The position numbers and the translations under genes are program-made. From Arcobacter sp. CECT 8986 (lineage in GTDB: Bacteria > Campylobacterota > Campylobacteria > Campylobacterales > Arcobacteraceae), in assembly GCF_004116725.1 (NCBI RefSeq), contig NZ_PDKG01000004.1, forward strand, positions 124,001-188,000: a stretch of 64,000 nucleotides of DNA. Direction: 5' to 3'. The notes beneath the pieces were generated by a model. It was not told the origin of the DNA. It saw only the letters and a program-made list of their open reading frames with translations, and searched no databases. Shown piece by piece: positions 26,730 to 36,517 of the stretch. How positions within the stretch are numbered: position 1 is the first letter of the stretch; each line of letters starts with the position of its first letter.

Positions 26730-29531
26730 ATGTCGCTTTCAAGAAGAGATTTTCTTAAAAGTTCGGCCGCAGCTTCAGCAGCAGCAGCAGTTGGGATGAA
26801 TATACCAACACCTTTAAAAGCAGCAGCTAATAAGCTAGAGGGTGACTGGAGATGGGACAAAGCAGCTTGTCGTTTCTGTGGTACAGGTTGTGGAATTATG
26901 ATTGCAACAAAACAAGGTAAAATTGTTGCAGTAAAAGGTGATCCAGCAGCTCCTGTAAATAGAGGGCTTAACTGTATAAAAGGTTATTTCAACGCAAAAA
27001 TTATGTACGGGGCAGATAGATTAAAACAGCCTTTATTAAGAGTAAATGAAAAAGGTGAATTTGACAAAAATGGTAAATTTGCACCAGTTTCATGGAAAAG
27101 AGCTTTTGATGAGATGGAAGTTCATATCAAAAAAGCGCTAAAAGAATCAGGACCTGAGGGTGTAGCTAACTTCGCATCTGGACAATATACAGTGATGGAA
27201 GGTTATGCAGCACAAAAAATGATGAAAGCAGGTTTTAGAAGTAATGCAATTGATCCAAATGCAAGACACTGTATGGCCTCAGCTGTTGTAGGTTTTTATC
27301 AAACTTTTGGTATTGATGAACCAAGTGGATGTTATGATGATATTGAACTTACAGATACTGTTGTAACTTGGGGTTCAAATATGGCAGAAATGCACCCAAT
27401 TTTATGGTCAAGGGTAACTGATAGAAAATTATCAGACCCTCAAAATGTTAAAGTAATCAATCTTTCAACATACAGACACAGAACTTCAGATTTAGCAGAC
27501 ATAGAAATTATCTTCAAACCAAATTCAGATTTGGCTTTATGGAACTATATTGCAAGAGAGATTGTATATAATCATCCAGAAGCAATTGATTGGGATTTTG
27601 TAAAAGAACATATTGTATTTGCTGCAAGTCCAGTAAATATGGGTTATGGTATGAGAAGAGCTGGTGAAAAATCATTAGTTGATGGTAAATACTCTGCAAA
27701 AGAGATGGAAATTATAAATAAAGAGATGAAAAAAGTAGTTTCTGAAGATGAAGCTCCTGCATTAGCAGCATATGGATATAAAGCTGGTGATGTTATGGTT
27801 AATAAACCTGCTGGACTTAAACACTGGGAAATCTCTTTTGAAGAGTACAAAAAATTCCTTGAGCCTTATGATATTGATTATGTTACAAAAGTATCAAAAG
27901 GGAATCCTGATGAATCTGATGAAACATTTAAGAAAAAAATTAAAGAATTAGCAGATTTATATATTGAAAAAAATAGAAAAGTAGTTTCATTTTGGACTAT
28001 GGGTATGAACCAACACACAAGAGGAACTTGGGTAAATACTTTAGCATATAATGTTCACTTTTTACTAAATAAACAAGCAAAACCAGGTTCAGGTGCATTC
28101 TCACTTACAGGACAACCAAGTGCTTGTGGTACTGCAAGAGAAGTAGGAACATTCTGCCATAGATTACCAGCAGATTTAATGGTAAAAGTAAAAAAACATA
28201 GAGATATTTGTGAAAAAGCATGGCAAATTCCAAGTGAAACTTTAAATCCAGTTGGAAATCAACACATTATGAAAATTCATAGAGATATTGAAGATGGTCT
28301 TGTTAAATTTGCATGGATTAGTGTATGTAACCCATACCAAGATAGTGCAAGTGCAAGTCACTGGATAAAAGCAGCTAGACAAATGGATAACTTTATAGTT
28401 TGTTCAGATGGTTATCCTGGTATTTCTGCAAAAGTATCTGACTTAATCTTACCAACAGCAATGATTTATGAAAAATGGGGAGCATATGGTAATGCAGAAA
28501 GAAGAACTCAACACTGGAGACAACAAGTATTACCAGTTGGTGATTCAATGTCAGATACTTGGCAATGGGTTGAATTATCAAAAAGATTTACAGTAAAAGA
28601 TTTATGGGGTGAATATACTCTAAGAAATGGTAAAAAATTACCAGATGTAATAGCAAAAGCTAAAGCAATGGGTTATGATGAAAATACATCAATGTATGAT
28701 ATCTTATTTGCAAATGAAAAAGCTAAATCTTATAAATTAGATGAAAATGATCCAATTCAAAAAGGTTTTGATAACTCTGAAGGATATGGAGATAGTAGAA
28801 ATGTTGTAGGTAGTGACGGTGAAGTATTTAAAGGTTATGGATTCTTTATTCAAAAATATCTTTTTGAAGAGTATGCAGACTTTGGTAGAGGACATGGTCA
28901 TGATTTAGCAGATTTTGATACTTATCATAGAGTTAGAGGTTTAAAATGGCCAGTTGTTGATGGTAAAGAAACAGCATGGAGATTTAATACAACATACGAT
29001 CCATATGCTAAAAAAGCAAGTCCAAATAGTGATTTTGCATTTTATGGTACTTTAGCTAAAGCACTTCCTCAAGGTAACTTAAAAGGAATTACTAATAAAA
29101 CTAAAAAACCATTAAAAAATAAAGCAAAAATCTTTGCTAGACCATATATGGATGCACCTGAAATGCCAGATGAAACTTATCCAGTTTGGTTATGTACAGG
29201 AAGGGTATTAGAACATTGGCATAGTGGAACAATGACTATGAGAGTTCCAGAACTTTATAGAGCAGTACCTGAAGCACTTTGTTATATGCATCCAGAAGAT
29301 GCTAAAAAATATGATTTAAAACAAGGTGAGTTAGCTTGGGTTGAAAGTAGAAGAGGAAAAGTTAAAGCAAGAGTTGAAACAAGAGGTAGAAATAGACCTT
29401 CAAGAGGTTTAGTTTTTGTACCATGGTTTGATGAAAAAGTATTTATCAACAAAGTTTGTTTAGATGCGACTTGTCCTATGTCAAAACAAACAGACTTCAA
29501 AAAATGTGCGGTTAAAATTTATAAAGCATAA
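26730..29531 (+). CDS. napA: Periplasmic nitrate reductase, catalytic subunit
   Basis: Reduces nitrate to nitrite in the periplasm. A Tat signal (SRRDFLK, then an alanine-rich stretch to about residue 33) directs export after cofactor insertion. The [4Fe-4S] cluster ligands are C47, C50, C54 and C82, and C181 in [13 protein letters not shown] is the molybdenum ligand. The 933 residues match the long Campylobacterota form. Translation starts after AAAAAGGAGATAAT. It heads napAGHBFLD under the FNR-type promoter. Confidence 0.98.
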   Translation: MSLSRRDFLKSSAAASAAAAVGMNIPTPLKAAANKLEGDWRWDKAACRFCGTGCGIMIATKQGKIVAVKGDPAAPVNRGLNCIKGYFNAKIMYGADRLKQPLLRVNEKGEFDKNGKFAPVSWKRAFDEMEVHIKKALKESGPEGVANFASGQYTVMEGYAAQKMMKAGFRSNAIDPNARHCMASAVVGFYQTFGIDEPSGCYDDIELTDTVVTWGSNMAEMHPILWSRVTDRKLSDPQNVKVINLSTYRHRTSDLADIEIIFKPNSDLALWNYIAREIVYNHPEAIDWDFVKEHIVFAASPVNMGYGMRRAGEKSLVDGKYSAKEMEIINKEMKKVVSEDEAPALAAYGYKAGDVMVNKPAGLKHWEISFEEYKKFLEPYDIDYVTKVSKGNPDESDETFKKKIKELADLYIEKNRKVVSFWTMGMNQHTRGTWVNTLAYNVHFLLNKQAKPGSGAFSLTGQPSACGTAREVGTFCHRLPADLMVKVKKHRDICEKAWQIPSETLNPVGNQHIMKIHRDIEDGLVKFAWISVCNPYQDSASASHWIKAARQMDNFIVCSDGYPGISAKVSDLILPTAMIYEKWGAYGNAERRTQHWRQQVLPVGDSMSDTWQWVELSKRFTVKDLWGEYTLRNGKKLPDVIAKAKAMGYDENTSMYDILFANEKAKSYKLDENDPIQKGFDNSEGYGDSRNVVGSDGEVFKGYGFFIQKYLFEEYADFGRGHGHDLADFDTYHRVRGLKWPVVDGKETAWRFNTTYDPYAKKASPNSDFAFYGTLAKALPQGNLKGITNKTKKPLKNKAKIFARPYMDAPEMPDETYPVWLCTGRVLEHWHSGTMTMRVPELYRAVPEALCYMHPEDAKKYDLKQGELAWVESRRGKVKARVETRGRNRPSRGLVFVPWFDEKVFINKVCLDATCPMSKQTDFKKCAVKIYKA

Positions 29532-29536
29532 ATTTT

Positions 29537-30337
29537 ATGGACACAAAGAAAGATCAAAAAATGAATAGAAGAGAATTCTTTTTAAATGGTGCTAGAGCTT
29601 TAGGGCTTACTGCACTTAGTGGACTTGTTTGGAGTGCTTATGTTGATGAAGTAACTGCTTCATCATTACTTCTAAGACCACCAGGAGCACTTGATGAAAA
29701 AGAGTTCTTGAAATCATGTATCAAATGTGGTATGTGTGTTGAAGCATGTCCATATGATACTTTAAAATTAGCAAAACCAGGAGATAACAAACCAATTGGA
29801 ACTCCATATTTTGTTCCAAGAGATATTCCTTGTTATATGTGTCCTGATATTCCATGTGTACCTGTTTGTCCAACAGATGCACTAGATATAAAAAAAGTAA
29901 CAAAAGATAATAAACTAGATATAAAAGAAGCATCTATGGGTGTTGCTGTGGTTGACCATAGTAGTTGTATCGCATTTTGGGGTATTCAATGTGACGCATG
30001 TTACAGAGCTTGTCCATTATTGGGTGAAGCAATAACTATTGAATATACAAAAAATGAAAGAACAGGAAAACATGCATTTTTAAAACCTGTTGTACATACA
30101 GATGTTTGTACTGGTTGTGGATTGTGTGAAAAAGCATGTGTGACAAAAAAAGCAGCTATTTTTGTTCTACCTAAAGAGGTTGCATTAGGTAAAGCTGGAG
30201 ATTACTATATCAAAGGTTGGGATAAAGATGATGAACAAAGATTACAAAAAGCAACAAACAAAATAAATAAAACAAAAATTAGTGAAAGAAAAGCTGTTGA
30301 TTCACTTAATGATTTAGGAGGAATTTTAGATGAATAA
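29537..30337 (+). CDS. napG: Ferredoxin-type protein NapG
   Basis: Periplasmic iron-sulfur protein that passes electrons from NapH toward NapA/NapB. A Tat-type start (NRREFFLNGA) precedes about four [4Fe-4S] motifs, for example CIKCGMCVEACPYD, CPDIPCVPVCP, CDACYRACP and CTGCGLCEKAC. A second possible start (M9, 29561) would place the Tat motif nearer the N-terminus. The end overlaps napH by 8 bases. Lack of napC with presence of napGH is the usual epsilon-group arrangement. Confidence 0.95.
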   Translation: MDTKKDQKMNRREFFLNGARALGLTALSGLVWSAYVDEVTASSLLLRPPGALDEKEFLKSCIKCGMCVEACPYDTLKLAKPGDNKPIGTPYFVPRDIPCYMCPDIPCVPVCPTDALDIKKVTKDNKLDIKEASMGVAVVDHSSCIAFWGIQCDACYRACPLLGEAITIEYTKNERTGKHAFLKPVVHTDVCTGCGLCEKACVTKKAAIFVLPKEVALGKAGDYYIKGWDKDDEQRLQKATNKINKTKISERKAVDSLNDLGGILDE

Positions 30338-31142
30338 TTTAATCTTTAAACATAGATTCCTAATAGCAAGAAGAATCACACAAATTACTATAATGTTTTT
30401 ATATTTTGCTGCAAATGCTTGGGGATTTAATTTCCTAATGGGAAATTTAAGTTCATCAAAAATATTAAATACCATTCCACTTAGTGATCCATATGCAGTA
30501 CTTCAAATGTTTGCAGCAGGAGCAGTAATATCTGCTGATGTATTAGGTGGAGTTTTTATTATTGTTTTATTTTATATGTTCTTTGGTGGTAGAGCTTTTT
30601 GCTCTTATGTATGTCCTGTAAATATGATTACGGATTTAAGTAATTATATTAGAAGAAGATTTGGTTTTAACAAAATCCAAAAAAGACAGCCAGCAAGTAG
30701 AAATATAAGATATTATGTATTAGCACTTAGTTTAGTTATATCATTTATTATGGGATATGCAGCATTTGAGTTTATTTCACCAGTTGCGATGATACAAAGA
30801 GGAATAGTTTTTGGTTTAGGTTTTGGTTGGGCAGCAATTTTAATTATATTTTTATTTGATCTTTTTGTTTTAAAAAATGGTTGGTGCGGTCATATTTGTC
30901 CTATTGGTGGATTTTATTCACTAATTGGAAGATTTAGTTTCATAAGAGTACATCATAATCATGAGAAATGTACTGCTTGTATGAAATGTAAAGAGGTATG
31001 TCCTGAATCACAAGTACTATTTATGATAACAAAAGACTCACTACCTGTAACATCAGGAGAGTGTACAAATTGCGGAAGATGTGTTGAAGTTTGTGATGAC
31101 GAAGCACTTAACTTTTCGATAAAAAATTATAAAAGGAAATAA
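30330..31142 (+). CDS. napH: Quinol dehydrogenase membrane subunit NapH
   Basis: Inner-membrane protein thought to oxidise menaquinol and feed NapG. The 270 residues hold four membrane helices, two CxxxCP motifs (CSYVCPVN and CGHICPIG) and two C-terminal [4Fe-4S] clusters (CTACMKCKEVCP and CTNCGRCVEVC). These are the diagnostic features of NapH. It overlaps napG by 8 bases and napB follows directly. Confidence 0.95.
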   Translation: MNNLIFKHRFLIARRITQITIMFLYFAANAWGFNFLMGNLSSSKILNTIPLSDPYAVLQMFAAGAVISADVLGGVFIIVLFYMFFGGRAFCSYVCPVNMITDLSNYIRRRFGFNKIQKRQPASRNIRYYVLALSLVISFIMGYAAFEFISPVAMIQRGIVFGLGFGWAAILIIFLFDLFVLKNGWCGHICPIGGFYSLIGRFSFIRVHHNHEKCTACMKCKEVCPESQVLFMITKDSLPVTSGECTNCGRCVEVCDDEALNFSIKNYKRK

Positions 31143-31143
31143 A

Positions 31144-31749
31144 ATGAAGTTAACTAGTATAACTTTAGGTATTGCAACAGCTGCAGCTATATTTATTGCA
31201 GGGTGTGCAACTAGTCAAAAAACTATCAGTGAAGAATCATTAGGTCTTAGAAAAACTGATTTATATACAGAGCAATCAACTGTTGCAAGTAAAACTATGT
31301 ATAAAGAAGAAGCACCAGGAACAAGTAAAAGAATTGAGAGATCATATGAAAATGCACCTCCAATGATTCCACATAGTGTTGAAGGAATGTTACCAATAAC
31401 AATAAATAATAATATGTGTACAACTTGTCATTTACCAGGAATTGCTGAGTCAATGAATGCAACACCAATTCCTAAAACACACTTTACTAATTATAGACCA
31501 GATACAAAATTAGATAAAAAAGGTGATATTATAAAAGATGGTAAAATTGTAAGAAATACTTCTGATCTTAAATTAGCAAAAGAGAAAAAATTAGATACAC
31601 TATCAGGAGCTAGATTTAATTGTAGTCAATGCCATGCTCCTCAATCAAAAGGTCAATTAGTTAAAAATAACTTCAAACCAGACTTTAGAGAAGCAGGAAG
31701 TAAAAACTCATCTGATTTAATTCAAAAAATGGATGAGGGTGTTAAATAA
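31144..31749 (+). CDS. napB: Diheme cytochrome c subunit NapB
   Basis: Electron-transfer partner of NapA. Two heme-attachment sites are visible, CTTCH and CSQCH, with histidines in IPHSVEG and PKTHFTNY as likely axial ligands. The N-terminus ends in IAGC at residues 18-21, a lipobox, which predicts a membrane-anchored lipoprotein rather than the usual free periplasmic protein. A perfect 13-bp hairpin separates it from napF. Confidence 0.94.
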   Translation: MKLTSITLGIATAAAIFIAGCATSQKTISEESLGLRKTDLYTEQSTVASKTMYKEEAPGTSKRIERSYENAPPMIPHSVEGMLPITINNNMCTTCHLPGIAESMNATPIPKTHFTNYRPDTKLDKKGDIIKDGKIVRNTSDLKLAKEKKLDTLSGARFNCSQCHAPQSKGQLVKNNFKPDFREAGSKNSSDLIQKMDEGVK

Positions 31750-31779
31750 TTAAAATAGAAGATTTTTCTTCTATTTTAA
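31750..31779 (+). promoter_or_regulatory. Hairpin between napB and napF
   Basis: TTAAAATAGAAGA and TCTTCTATTTTAA form a perfect 13-bp stem with a TTTT loop. It begins right after the napB stop and reaches the napF ribosome binding site AAAAGG (31778-31783). With no T-run beyond it, it is more likely an mRNA-processing, stability or translation-control element than a full terminator. Confidence 0.55.
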
Positions 31780-31791
31780 AAGGTGCAATTT

Positions 31792-32262
31792 ATGAAAAGA
31801 AGAGATTTTTTTAGTTCATTAAAATCATCAAAAAAAGAAGAAGAAAATATAATAAGACCTCCTTATTTTAAAGAAGAGAGTCTATTTAAAGATGCCTGTT
31901 TTGAGTGTGAAGGTTTATGTGCAAAAGCATGTGAAGAAGAGATTATTTTTATAAAAGAAGATAAAACTCCAAAACTAGACTTTAGCTCTTCTGGTTGTAC
32001 TTATTGTGATGAGTGTGCTAATAGTTGTCCAAATGAAGTTTTAGATATAGAATATAAAAAAAACATAGATGTAAATATTTCAATAGATATTTTAAAATGT
32101 CTAAGTTGGAATCAAACAATGTGTTTTTCTTGTAAAGACCCATGTTTAGATGATGCAATAGATTTTTTAGCAATGTTTAGACCTGAAATAAATAGTAACT
32201 GTACTTCATGTGGATTTTGTATAAAATATTGTCCAGTTGAAGCTATAAAAATAGGAGCATAG
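31792..32262 (+). CDS. napF: Ferredoxin-type protein NapF
   Basis: Cytoplasmic iron-sulfur protein linked to NapA maturation. After MKRRDFFSSLKSS come cysteine clusters CFECEGLCAKAC, CTYCDECANSCP, CFSCKDPC and CTSCGFCIKYCP. The first and third are looser than classical ferredoxin motifs. I chose ATG at 31792 over an in-frame GTG at 31783 because AAAAGG lies 8 bases before the ATG and the GTG overlaps it. It adjoins napL with no gap. Confidence 0.86.
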   Translation: MKRRDFFSSLKSSKKEEENIIRPPYFKEESLFKDACFECEGLCAKACEEEIIFIKEDKTPKLDFSSSGCTYCDECANSCPNEVLDIEYKKNIDVNISIDILKCLSWNQTMCFSCKDPCLDDAIDFLAMFRPEINSNCTSCGFCIKYCPVEAIKIGA

Positions 32263-33225
32263 ATGACTTTTTTTAGAATAATACTTATATTTTCACTATT
32301 TTTTGCTTTTACAAATGCAAGTACAATTATAAAACCTCAACAAATATTAAATACCTCAGGTGGCGTAACAGATATTGTTATAAATAAAGATAAACTTTAT
32401 GCCTCAACAACAAGTGGAACAATAGATATTTTTGATATCAAAAGTAAAAAACTTCTAAATAAAATTCAAGTACCCAAAACAGTTGATTTTATGGGAGATG
32501 AAATAGATGCAAAAATATATAGTGTTGATGTACTAAACAACAAAATTCTTATTTTATCACAAGGTAAAAAAGGTGGAAGAAATGTATTTTTATATGAAGA
32601 TAATAAATTATCAAAAGTAATAGATGAAACAAAAAGACTATTTATTTCTAAAGCAAAATTCATTTCAAAAGATAAAATTATATATTCACTTCTTAGTAAT
32701 CAATTCTTTTTATTTGACTTATCAAAAAAACAGAATATTTATGAAAGACAAATTTCACAGTCAAGGTTTTCTGATTTTAGTCTAAATGATGATAAATCAA
32801 AAATTATATTAGCTGATGAGAGTGGAGTATTGCACGAATACCAGATTTCAAATGGAAGATTTATTAGAAACTTTAAAAATCAAAATTTAGATAATGTATA
32901 TCAAGTTGATTGGAAAAAAGATACAATCATAACAGCAGGTCAAGATAGAAGAAGTGTAGTTTATAATGAAACTACACAAAATGCATATTATAAAAAAAGC
33001 GATTTTTTGGTTTATAGTTGTGGACTTAGTCCTAATTCTCATTATGCTGGATATTCAAGTGATGAATTAAATACAGTAACTATTTTTAATACACTAACAC
33101 AAACAAATATGTATAAATTAATAGATAATAAAATGTTAATTACAAATATCATTTTTTTAAATAATAATGAAATATTTGTTTCTAGTGATGATAGTAAAAT
33201 TAATTATTATAAAATAAAGGATTAA
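32263..33225 (+). CDS. napL: NapL, periplasmic beta-propeller protein
   Basis: A 320-residue exported protein typical of epsilon-group nap clusters. A signal peptide (about 1-19, ending FTNAS) is followed by repeated beta-propeller blades of the WD40/YVTN type, such as LYASTTSGTIDIFDIKSKKL and IILADESGVLHEYQISNGRF. Its precise role is not settled; in Wolinella it is dispensable but affects Nap activity. The family call rests on propeller repeats plus position between napF and napD. Confidence 0.84.
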   Translation: MTFFRIILIFSLFFAFTNASTIIKPQQILNTSGGVTDIVINKDKLYASTTSGTIDIFDIKSKKLLNKIQVPKTVDFMGDEIDAKIYSVDVLNNKILILSQGKKGGRNVFLYEDNKLSKVIDETKRLFISKAKFISKDKIIYSLLSNQFFLFDLSKKQNIYERQISQSRFSDFSLNDDKSKIILADESGVLHEYQISNGRFIRNFKNQNLDNVYQVDWKKDTIITAGQDRRSVVYNETTQNAYYKKSDFLVYSCGLSPNSHYAGYSSDELNTVTIFNTLTQTNMYKLIDNKMLITNIIFLNNNEIFVSSDDSKINYYKIKD

Positions 33226-33226
33226 T

Positions 33227-33613
33227 ATGAACATATCAAGTATAGTAGTTCAAACTCTTCCAAAATATGTAGATGAAGTAGTAAAAAATCTTAAAAATTG
33301 TGAAGCATGTGATTATCATATACATGATGAACAAGGAAGAATTATTATTACTATTGAAGGTAAAAATGTTGAAGAAGAGTTATCTAAACTAAGAGTAGTT
33401 GAACAAATAGAACATGTAATTAGTGCAGATATGCAAATGGCATATAGTGAAGAAGAGTTAAATGAGCATATGGAAGTTCTTGAAAATTCTGATGTTGTTC
33501 CAACTATATTAAATGATGATGATGTAAAACCAGAAGATATTATATATAGTGGAGATTTAAAAAAGAAAAATATTCAAGGGTTTGCTAAACATTTTGACAA
33601 AATAGGAAAATAA
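33227..33613 (+). CDS. napD: NapD, Tat-signal chaperone for NapA
   Basis: Small cytoplasmic protein that binds the NapA Tat signal so that export waits for cofactor loading. The ferredoxin-like fold start, MNISSIVVQTLPKYVDEVVK, and IIITIEGKNVEEELSKL are typical. At 128 residues it is longer than E. coli NapD, with an acidic C-terminal extension (about 75-128) of unknown purpose. It is the last nap gene. Confidence 0.9.
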   Translation: MNISSIVVQTLPKYVDEVVKNLKNCEACDYHIHDEQGRIIITIEGKNVEEELSKLRVVEQIEHVISADMQMAYSEEELNEHMEVLENSDVVPTILNDDDVKPEDIIYSGDLKKKNIQGFAKHFDKIGK

Positions 33614-33614
33614 A

Positions 33615-34064
33615 ATGCAAACAGAATATACTCAAAGTGAGTTCTTAATAGAAACAATTGTTCCAAAAGATGAATTAATAGTTTCAAGAACTGATTTAAA
33701 AGGAAATATCACATATGCAAATGAGACATTTGCAAGAATTAGTGGATATGAAGTAGAAGAACTACTTGGTAAACCACACAATTGTGTTAGACATCCAGAT
33801 ATGCCAAAAAAAATATTCGAAGAGTTATGGAGTAGTTTACAAAAAAATAATTCTTGGGAAGGTGTAATTAAAAATCTTAGAAAAGATAAAGGATTTTATT
33901 GGGTATATGCACAAATTAGTGTTGTAAAAAAAGATAACAAAATAGTTGAATACAAATCAATCAGAACACCTATTTCTTTTCAAGACAAAATCAAATATCA
34001 AAAACTTTATGACAGAATAAAAGAAGAGTCAAAAGAGCCTAAAAGAGTGGTTATCTACAAATAA
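33615..34064 (+). CDS. PAS-domain protein, Aer/CetB-like
   Basis: A 149-residue protein consisting almost only of a PAS domain. GNITYANETFARISGYEVEE and NCVRHPDMPKKIFEELW are hallmarks of the FAD-binding PAS of Aer and of C. jejuni CetB, which couples redox state to chemotaxis. It lacks the transmembrane and signalling parts of Aer and so would need a partner, as CetB needs CetA. It begins 1 base after napD and ends at a terminator, so energy sensing is transcribed with nitrate respiration. Confidence 0.83.
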   Translation: MQTEYTQSEFLIETIVPKDELIVSRTDLKGNITYANETFARISGYEVEELLGKPHNCVRHPDMPKKIFEELWSSLQKNNSWEGVIKNLRKDKGFYWVYAQISVVKKDNKIVEYKSIRTPISFQDKIKYQKLYDRIKEESKEPKRVVIYK

Positions 34065-34088
34065 AAATAGGTAATTCTTCCTATTTTT
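34063..34088 (+). terminator. Terminator of the nap operon
   Basis: AAAAATAGG and CCTATTTTT form a 9-bp stem with an eight-base loop. The right arm ends in five T followed by AT. It overlaps the PAS-gene stop codon. Confidence 0.7.
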
Positions 34089-34210
34089 ATCTACTTTGCT
34101 TATAAATTATACAAAAAAACTGTAAATCAAATAACATTTTGTACTAGAATTTTATTGTTAATTAAATAATTTTTTTAAGAGATTATTAATAATAAAATAA
34201 AGGAAAGAAA

Positions 34211-35227
34211 ATGAAATTACTTAAGTCTTTGTCTATTGGAATTGCTACTTTAACTTTAGCAACAACTGTCGCTAGTGCAGATACACTTGAAACAACGATT
34301 AAAAATGGTACATTAAGTTGTGGATTAAGTACTGGTCTTCCTGGTTTTGCATCTCCTGATTCAAATGGAGTATGGAAAGGTATAGATGTAGATGAATGTA
34401 GAGCTGTTGCTGCTGCTGTTTTAGGTGATGCAAATAAAGTAAAATATGCACACTTAAATGCAAAAGAGAGGTTTACAGCACTATCAAGTGGTGAAGTTGA
34501 TGTATTATCTAGAAATACAACTTGGACAGCTACAAGAGATTCATCTTTAGGTGTTAACTTTGCAGGTGTTAATTTCTACGATGGTCAAGGATTTTTAGTA
34601 AAAAAAGATTTAGGTGTTAAATCTGCAAAAGAGCTTGATGGAGCTACTTTTTGTATTCAAGCAGGAACAACAACTGAATTAAATCTAACTGATTATTTTA
34701 AAGCAAATAAGATGCAGTATACTCCAATCACATATGATACTTCTGCTCAAACTATTGAAGGATTTAAAGCTGGGAGATGTGATGCTTTAACATCTGACTC
34801 ATCTCAATTATACTCTTTAAGAACTACATTAAAAGACCCTAGTTCTACAATAGTTTTACCAGAGATTATCTCAAAAGAACCATTAGGACCTGTTGTAAGA
34901 CAAGGTGATGATAAATGGTTTAATATTGTTAAATGGTCACATATTGCATTATTAAATGCAGAAGAGTTAGGAGTAAACTCAAAAAATGTTGATGAAATGC
35001 TAAAATCAAATAATCCTGCTGTTAAAAGACTTCTTGGTGTGACAGGAGATATTGGTAAAAATTTAGGATTAGATCCTAAATGGGCATACAATATTATCAA
35101 ACAAGTTGGTAATTACCAAGAGATATTTGATAGAAATGTAGGTAAAGATTCTCCACTTAAAATTTCAAGAGGTTTAAATAAACTTTGGAAAGATGGTGGT
35201 CTTCAATATGGAGCTCCAATTAGATAA
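34211..35227 (+). CDS. aapJ: General L-amino acid ABC transporter, substrate-binding protein
   Basis: Periplasmic receptor of 338 residues with a signal peptide (cleaved near VASADT, about residue 23). SBP_bac_3 features include LSCGLSTGLPGFASPDSNGV, WKGIDVDECRAVAAAV and ARSNTTW-like text (SRNTTWTATRDSSLGVNFAG). The AapJ/BztA family binds a broad range of L-amino acids, often glutamate and aspartate. It has its own strong terminator before the permease genes, which would give more binding protein than permease. Confidence 0.9.
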   Translation: MKLLKSLSIGIATLTLATTVASADTLETTIKNGTLSCGLSTGLPGFASPDSNGVWKGIDVDECRAVAAAVLGDANKVKYAHLNAKERFTALSSGEVDVLSRNTTWTATRDSSLGVNFAGVNFYDGQGFLVKKDLGVKSAKELDGATFCIQAGTTTELNLTDYFKANKMQYTPITYDTSAQTIEGFKAGRCDALTSDSSQLYSLRTTLKDPSSTIVLPEIISKEPLGPVVRQGDDKWFNIVKWSHIALLNAEELGVNSKNVDEMLKSNNPAVKRLLGVTGDIGKNLGLDPKWAYNIIKQVGNYQEIFDRNVGKDSPLKISRGLNKLWKDGGLQYGAPIR

Positions 35228-35241
35228 GTAAAACTAAATTT

Positions 35242-35275
35242 AAAAAAAGGGGAAGAAAACACTTCCCCTTTTTTT
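35242..35275 (+). terminator. Strong terminator between aapJ and aapQ
   Basis: GGGGAAG and CTTCCCC, extended by flanking A and T runs to a 14-bp stem, with an AAAACA loop and seven T as tail. It lies 14 bases after aapJ inside the operon and probably lets only part of transcription continue. Confidence 0.88.
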
Positions 35276-35332
35276 ATTCATAAAATTAAGTTTTAAAATC
35301 AAAATCTAATAGGATAAATTGAAGGTAAAAAT

Positions 35333-36517
35333 ATGATGAAAAATAGAAAAAAGCCTCAATCAAATGTAGCTTTTTATAATAACCCCGAAAAACGAGCAAT
35401 TATCTATCAAGTATTAGCATTAGCTGGTATATTTTTATTTACTTATTTTATTTTAAATAATATGTTTATAAATATTGAAAAACGTGGGATTAATACAGGA
35501 TTCGATTTTTTAGGAAATGAAGCAGGATTTGGTATTATTCAATCATTAATTCACTATGATGAATCAAATACTCATGGAAAAGTTTTTGTTGTTGGTATTT
35601 TAAATACTATATTAGTATCTGCTATTAGTATAGTTTTTGCTACAATAATTGGACTTTTAATAGGAGTTGGAAGACTTTCTAAAAACTGGATGATTTCAAA
35701 ATTATCTATGATTTATGTTGAAACATTTAGAAATATTCCTGTACTTTTACAAATACTGTTTTGGTATAATGTTGTATTAGCCTCATTGCCTGGCCCTAGG
35801 CAATCATTATCATACTTTGATACAATTTTCTTTAATAATAGAGGATTATATATTCCTAAACCTATTTTAGAAAGTGGATTTATTGCTGTTTTTATTGCAT
35901 TTATTTTAGCAATTGTTGCTGTTGTTTACTTAGTAAAATGGGCAAAGAAAAAACATGAAAATACAGGGGAAAACTTTCCTATATTTTTCACTTCATTAGC
36001 TATTTTAGTACTAAGTCCAACAATAGTATTTTTTATAAGTGGTTCTCCCGCATCACTTGATTATCCAGCACTTAAAGGATTTAACTTTAGAGGTGGTTGG
36101 AGTTTAATTCCTGAACTACTAGCTTTATCTTTTGCTCTTAGTATCTATACAGCAACATATATAGCTGAAGCTGTTAGAGCAGGAATTGAATCTGTTCCAA
36201 AAGGACAACAAGAAGCAGCGCAAGCACTAGGATTAAAAGACTATGTTATTTTAAAAAAAGTTGTTCTTCCTCAAGCACTTAGAGTTATTATTCCACCTGT
36301 AATTAATCAATATCTAAATCTTACAAAAAACTCATCACTTGCAACTGCAATTGGTTATCCAGAATTAGTAACAATTTTTGCAGGAACAACTTTAAATGTT
36401 GTAGGACAAGCTATTGAGATAATTTTGATGACAATGGCTGTATATTTAACATTAAGTATTATCATATCAATTGCTATGAACTATCTTAATAAAAAAATGG
36501 AAATAAAGGAGAGATAA
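35333..36517 (+). CDS. aapQ: General L-amino acid ABC transporter, permease
   Basis: Inner-membrane permease of 394 residues. The HisM-type signature is EAVRAGIESVPKGQQEAAQA LGL (written here in two parts), the loop that docks on the ATPase. A large insertion between helices, including a periplasmic region, is typical of AapQ/BztB. Several membrane helices are evident. Two adjacent ATG codons (35333 and 35336) can start it. Its last base is shared with the aapM start. Confidence 0.9.
   Translation: MMKNRKKPQSNVAFYNNPEKRAIIYQVLALAGIFLFTYFILNNMFINIEKRGINTGFDFLGNEAGFGIIQSLIHYDESNTHGKVFVVGILNTILVSAISIVFATIIGLLIGVGRLSKNWMISKLSMIYVETFRNIPVLLQILFWYNVVLASLPGPRQSLSYFDTIFFNNRGLYIPKPILESGFIAVFIAFILAIVAVVYLVKWAKKKHENTGENFPIFFTSLAILVLSPTIVFFISGSPASLDYPALKGFNFRGGWSLIPELLALSFALSIYTATYIAEAVRAGIESVPKGQQEAAQALGLKDYVILKKVVLPQALRVIIPPVINQYLNLTKNSSLATAIGYPELVTIFAGTTLNVVGQAIEIILMTMAVYLTLSIIISIAMNYLNKKMEIKER

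Noticed and set aside
26669-26860. Open frame on the minus strand with an alanine-rich product opposite the napA start
   Set aside because: It mirrors the alanine codons of the NapA Tat signal and crosses the napA promoter; no start signal.
26730-33613. Missing napC as a sign of deletion in the nap cluster
   Set aside because: Epsilon-group nap clusters normally use NapGH in place of NapC; the order is complete for this group.
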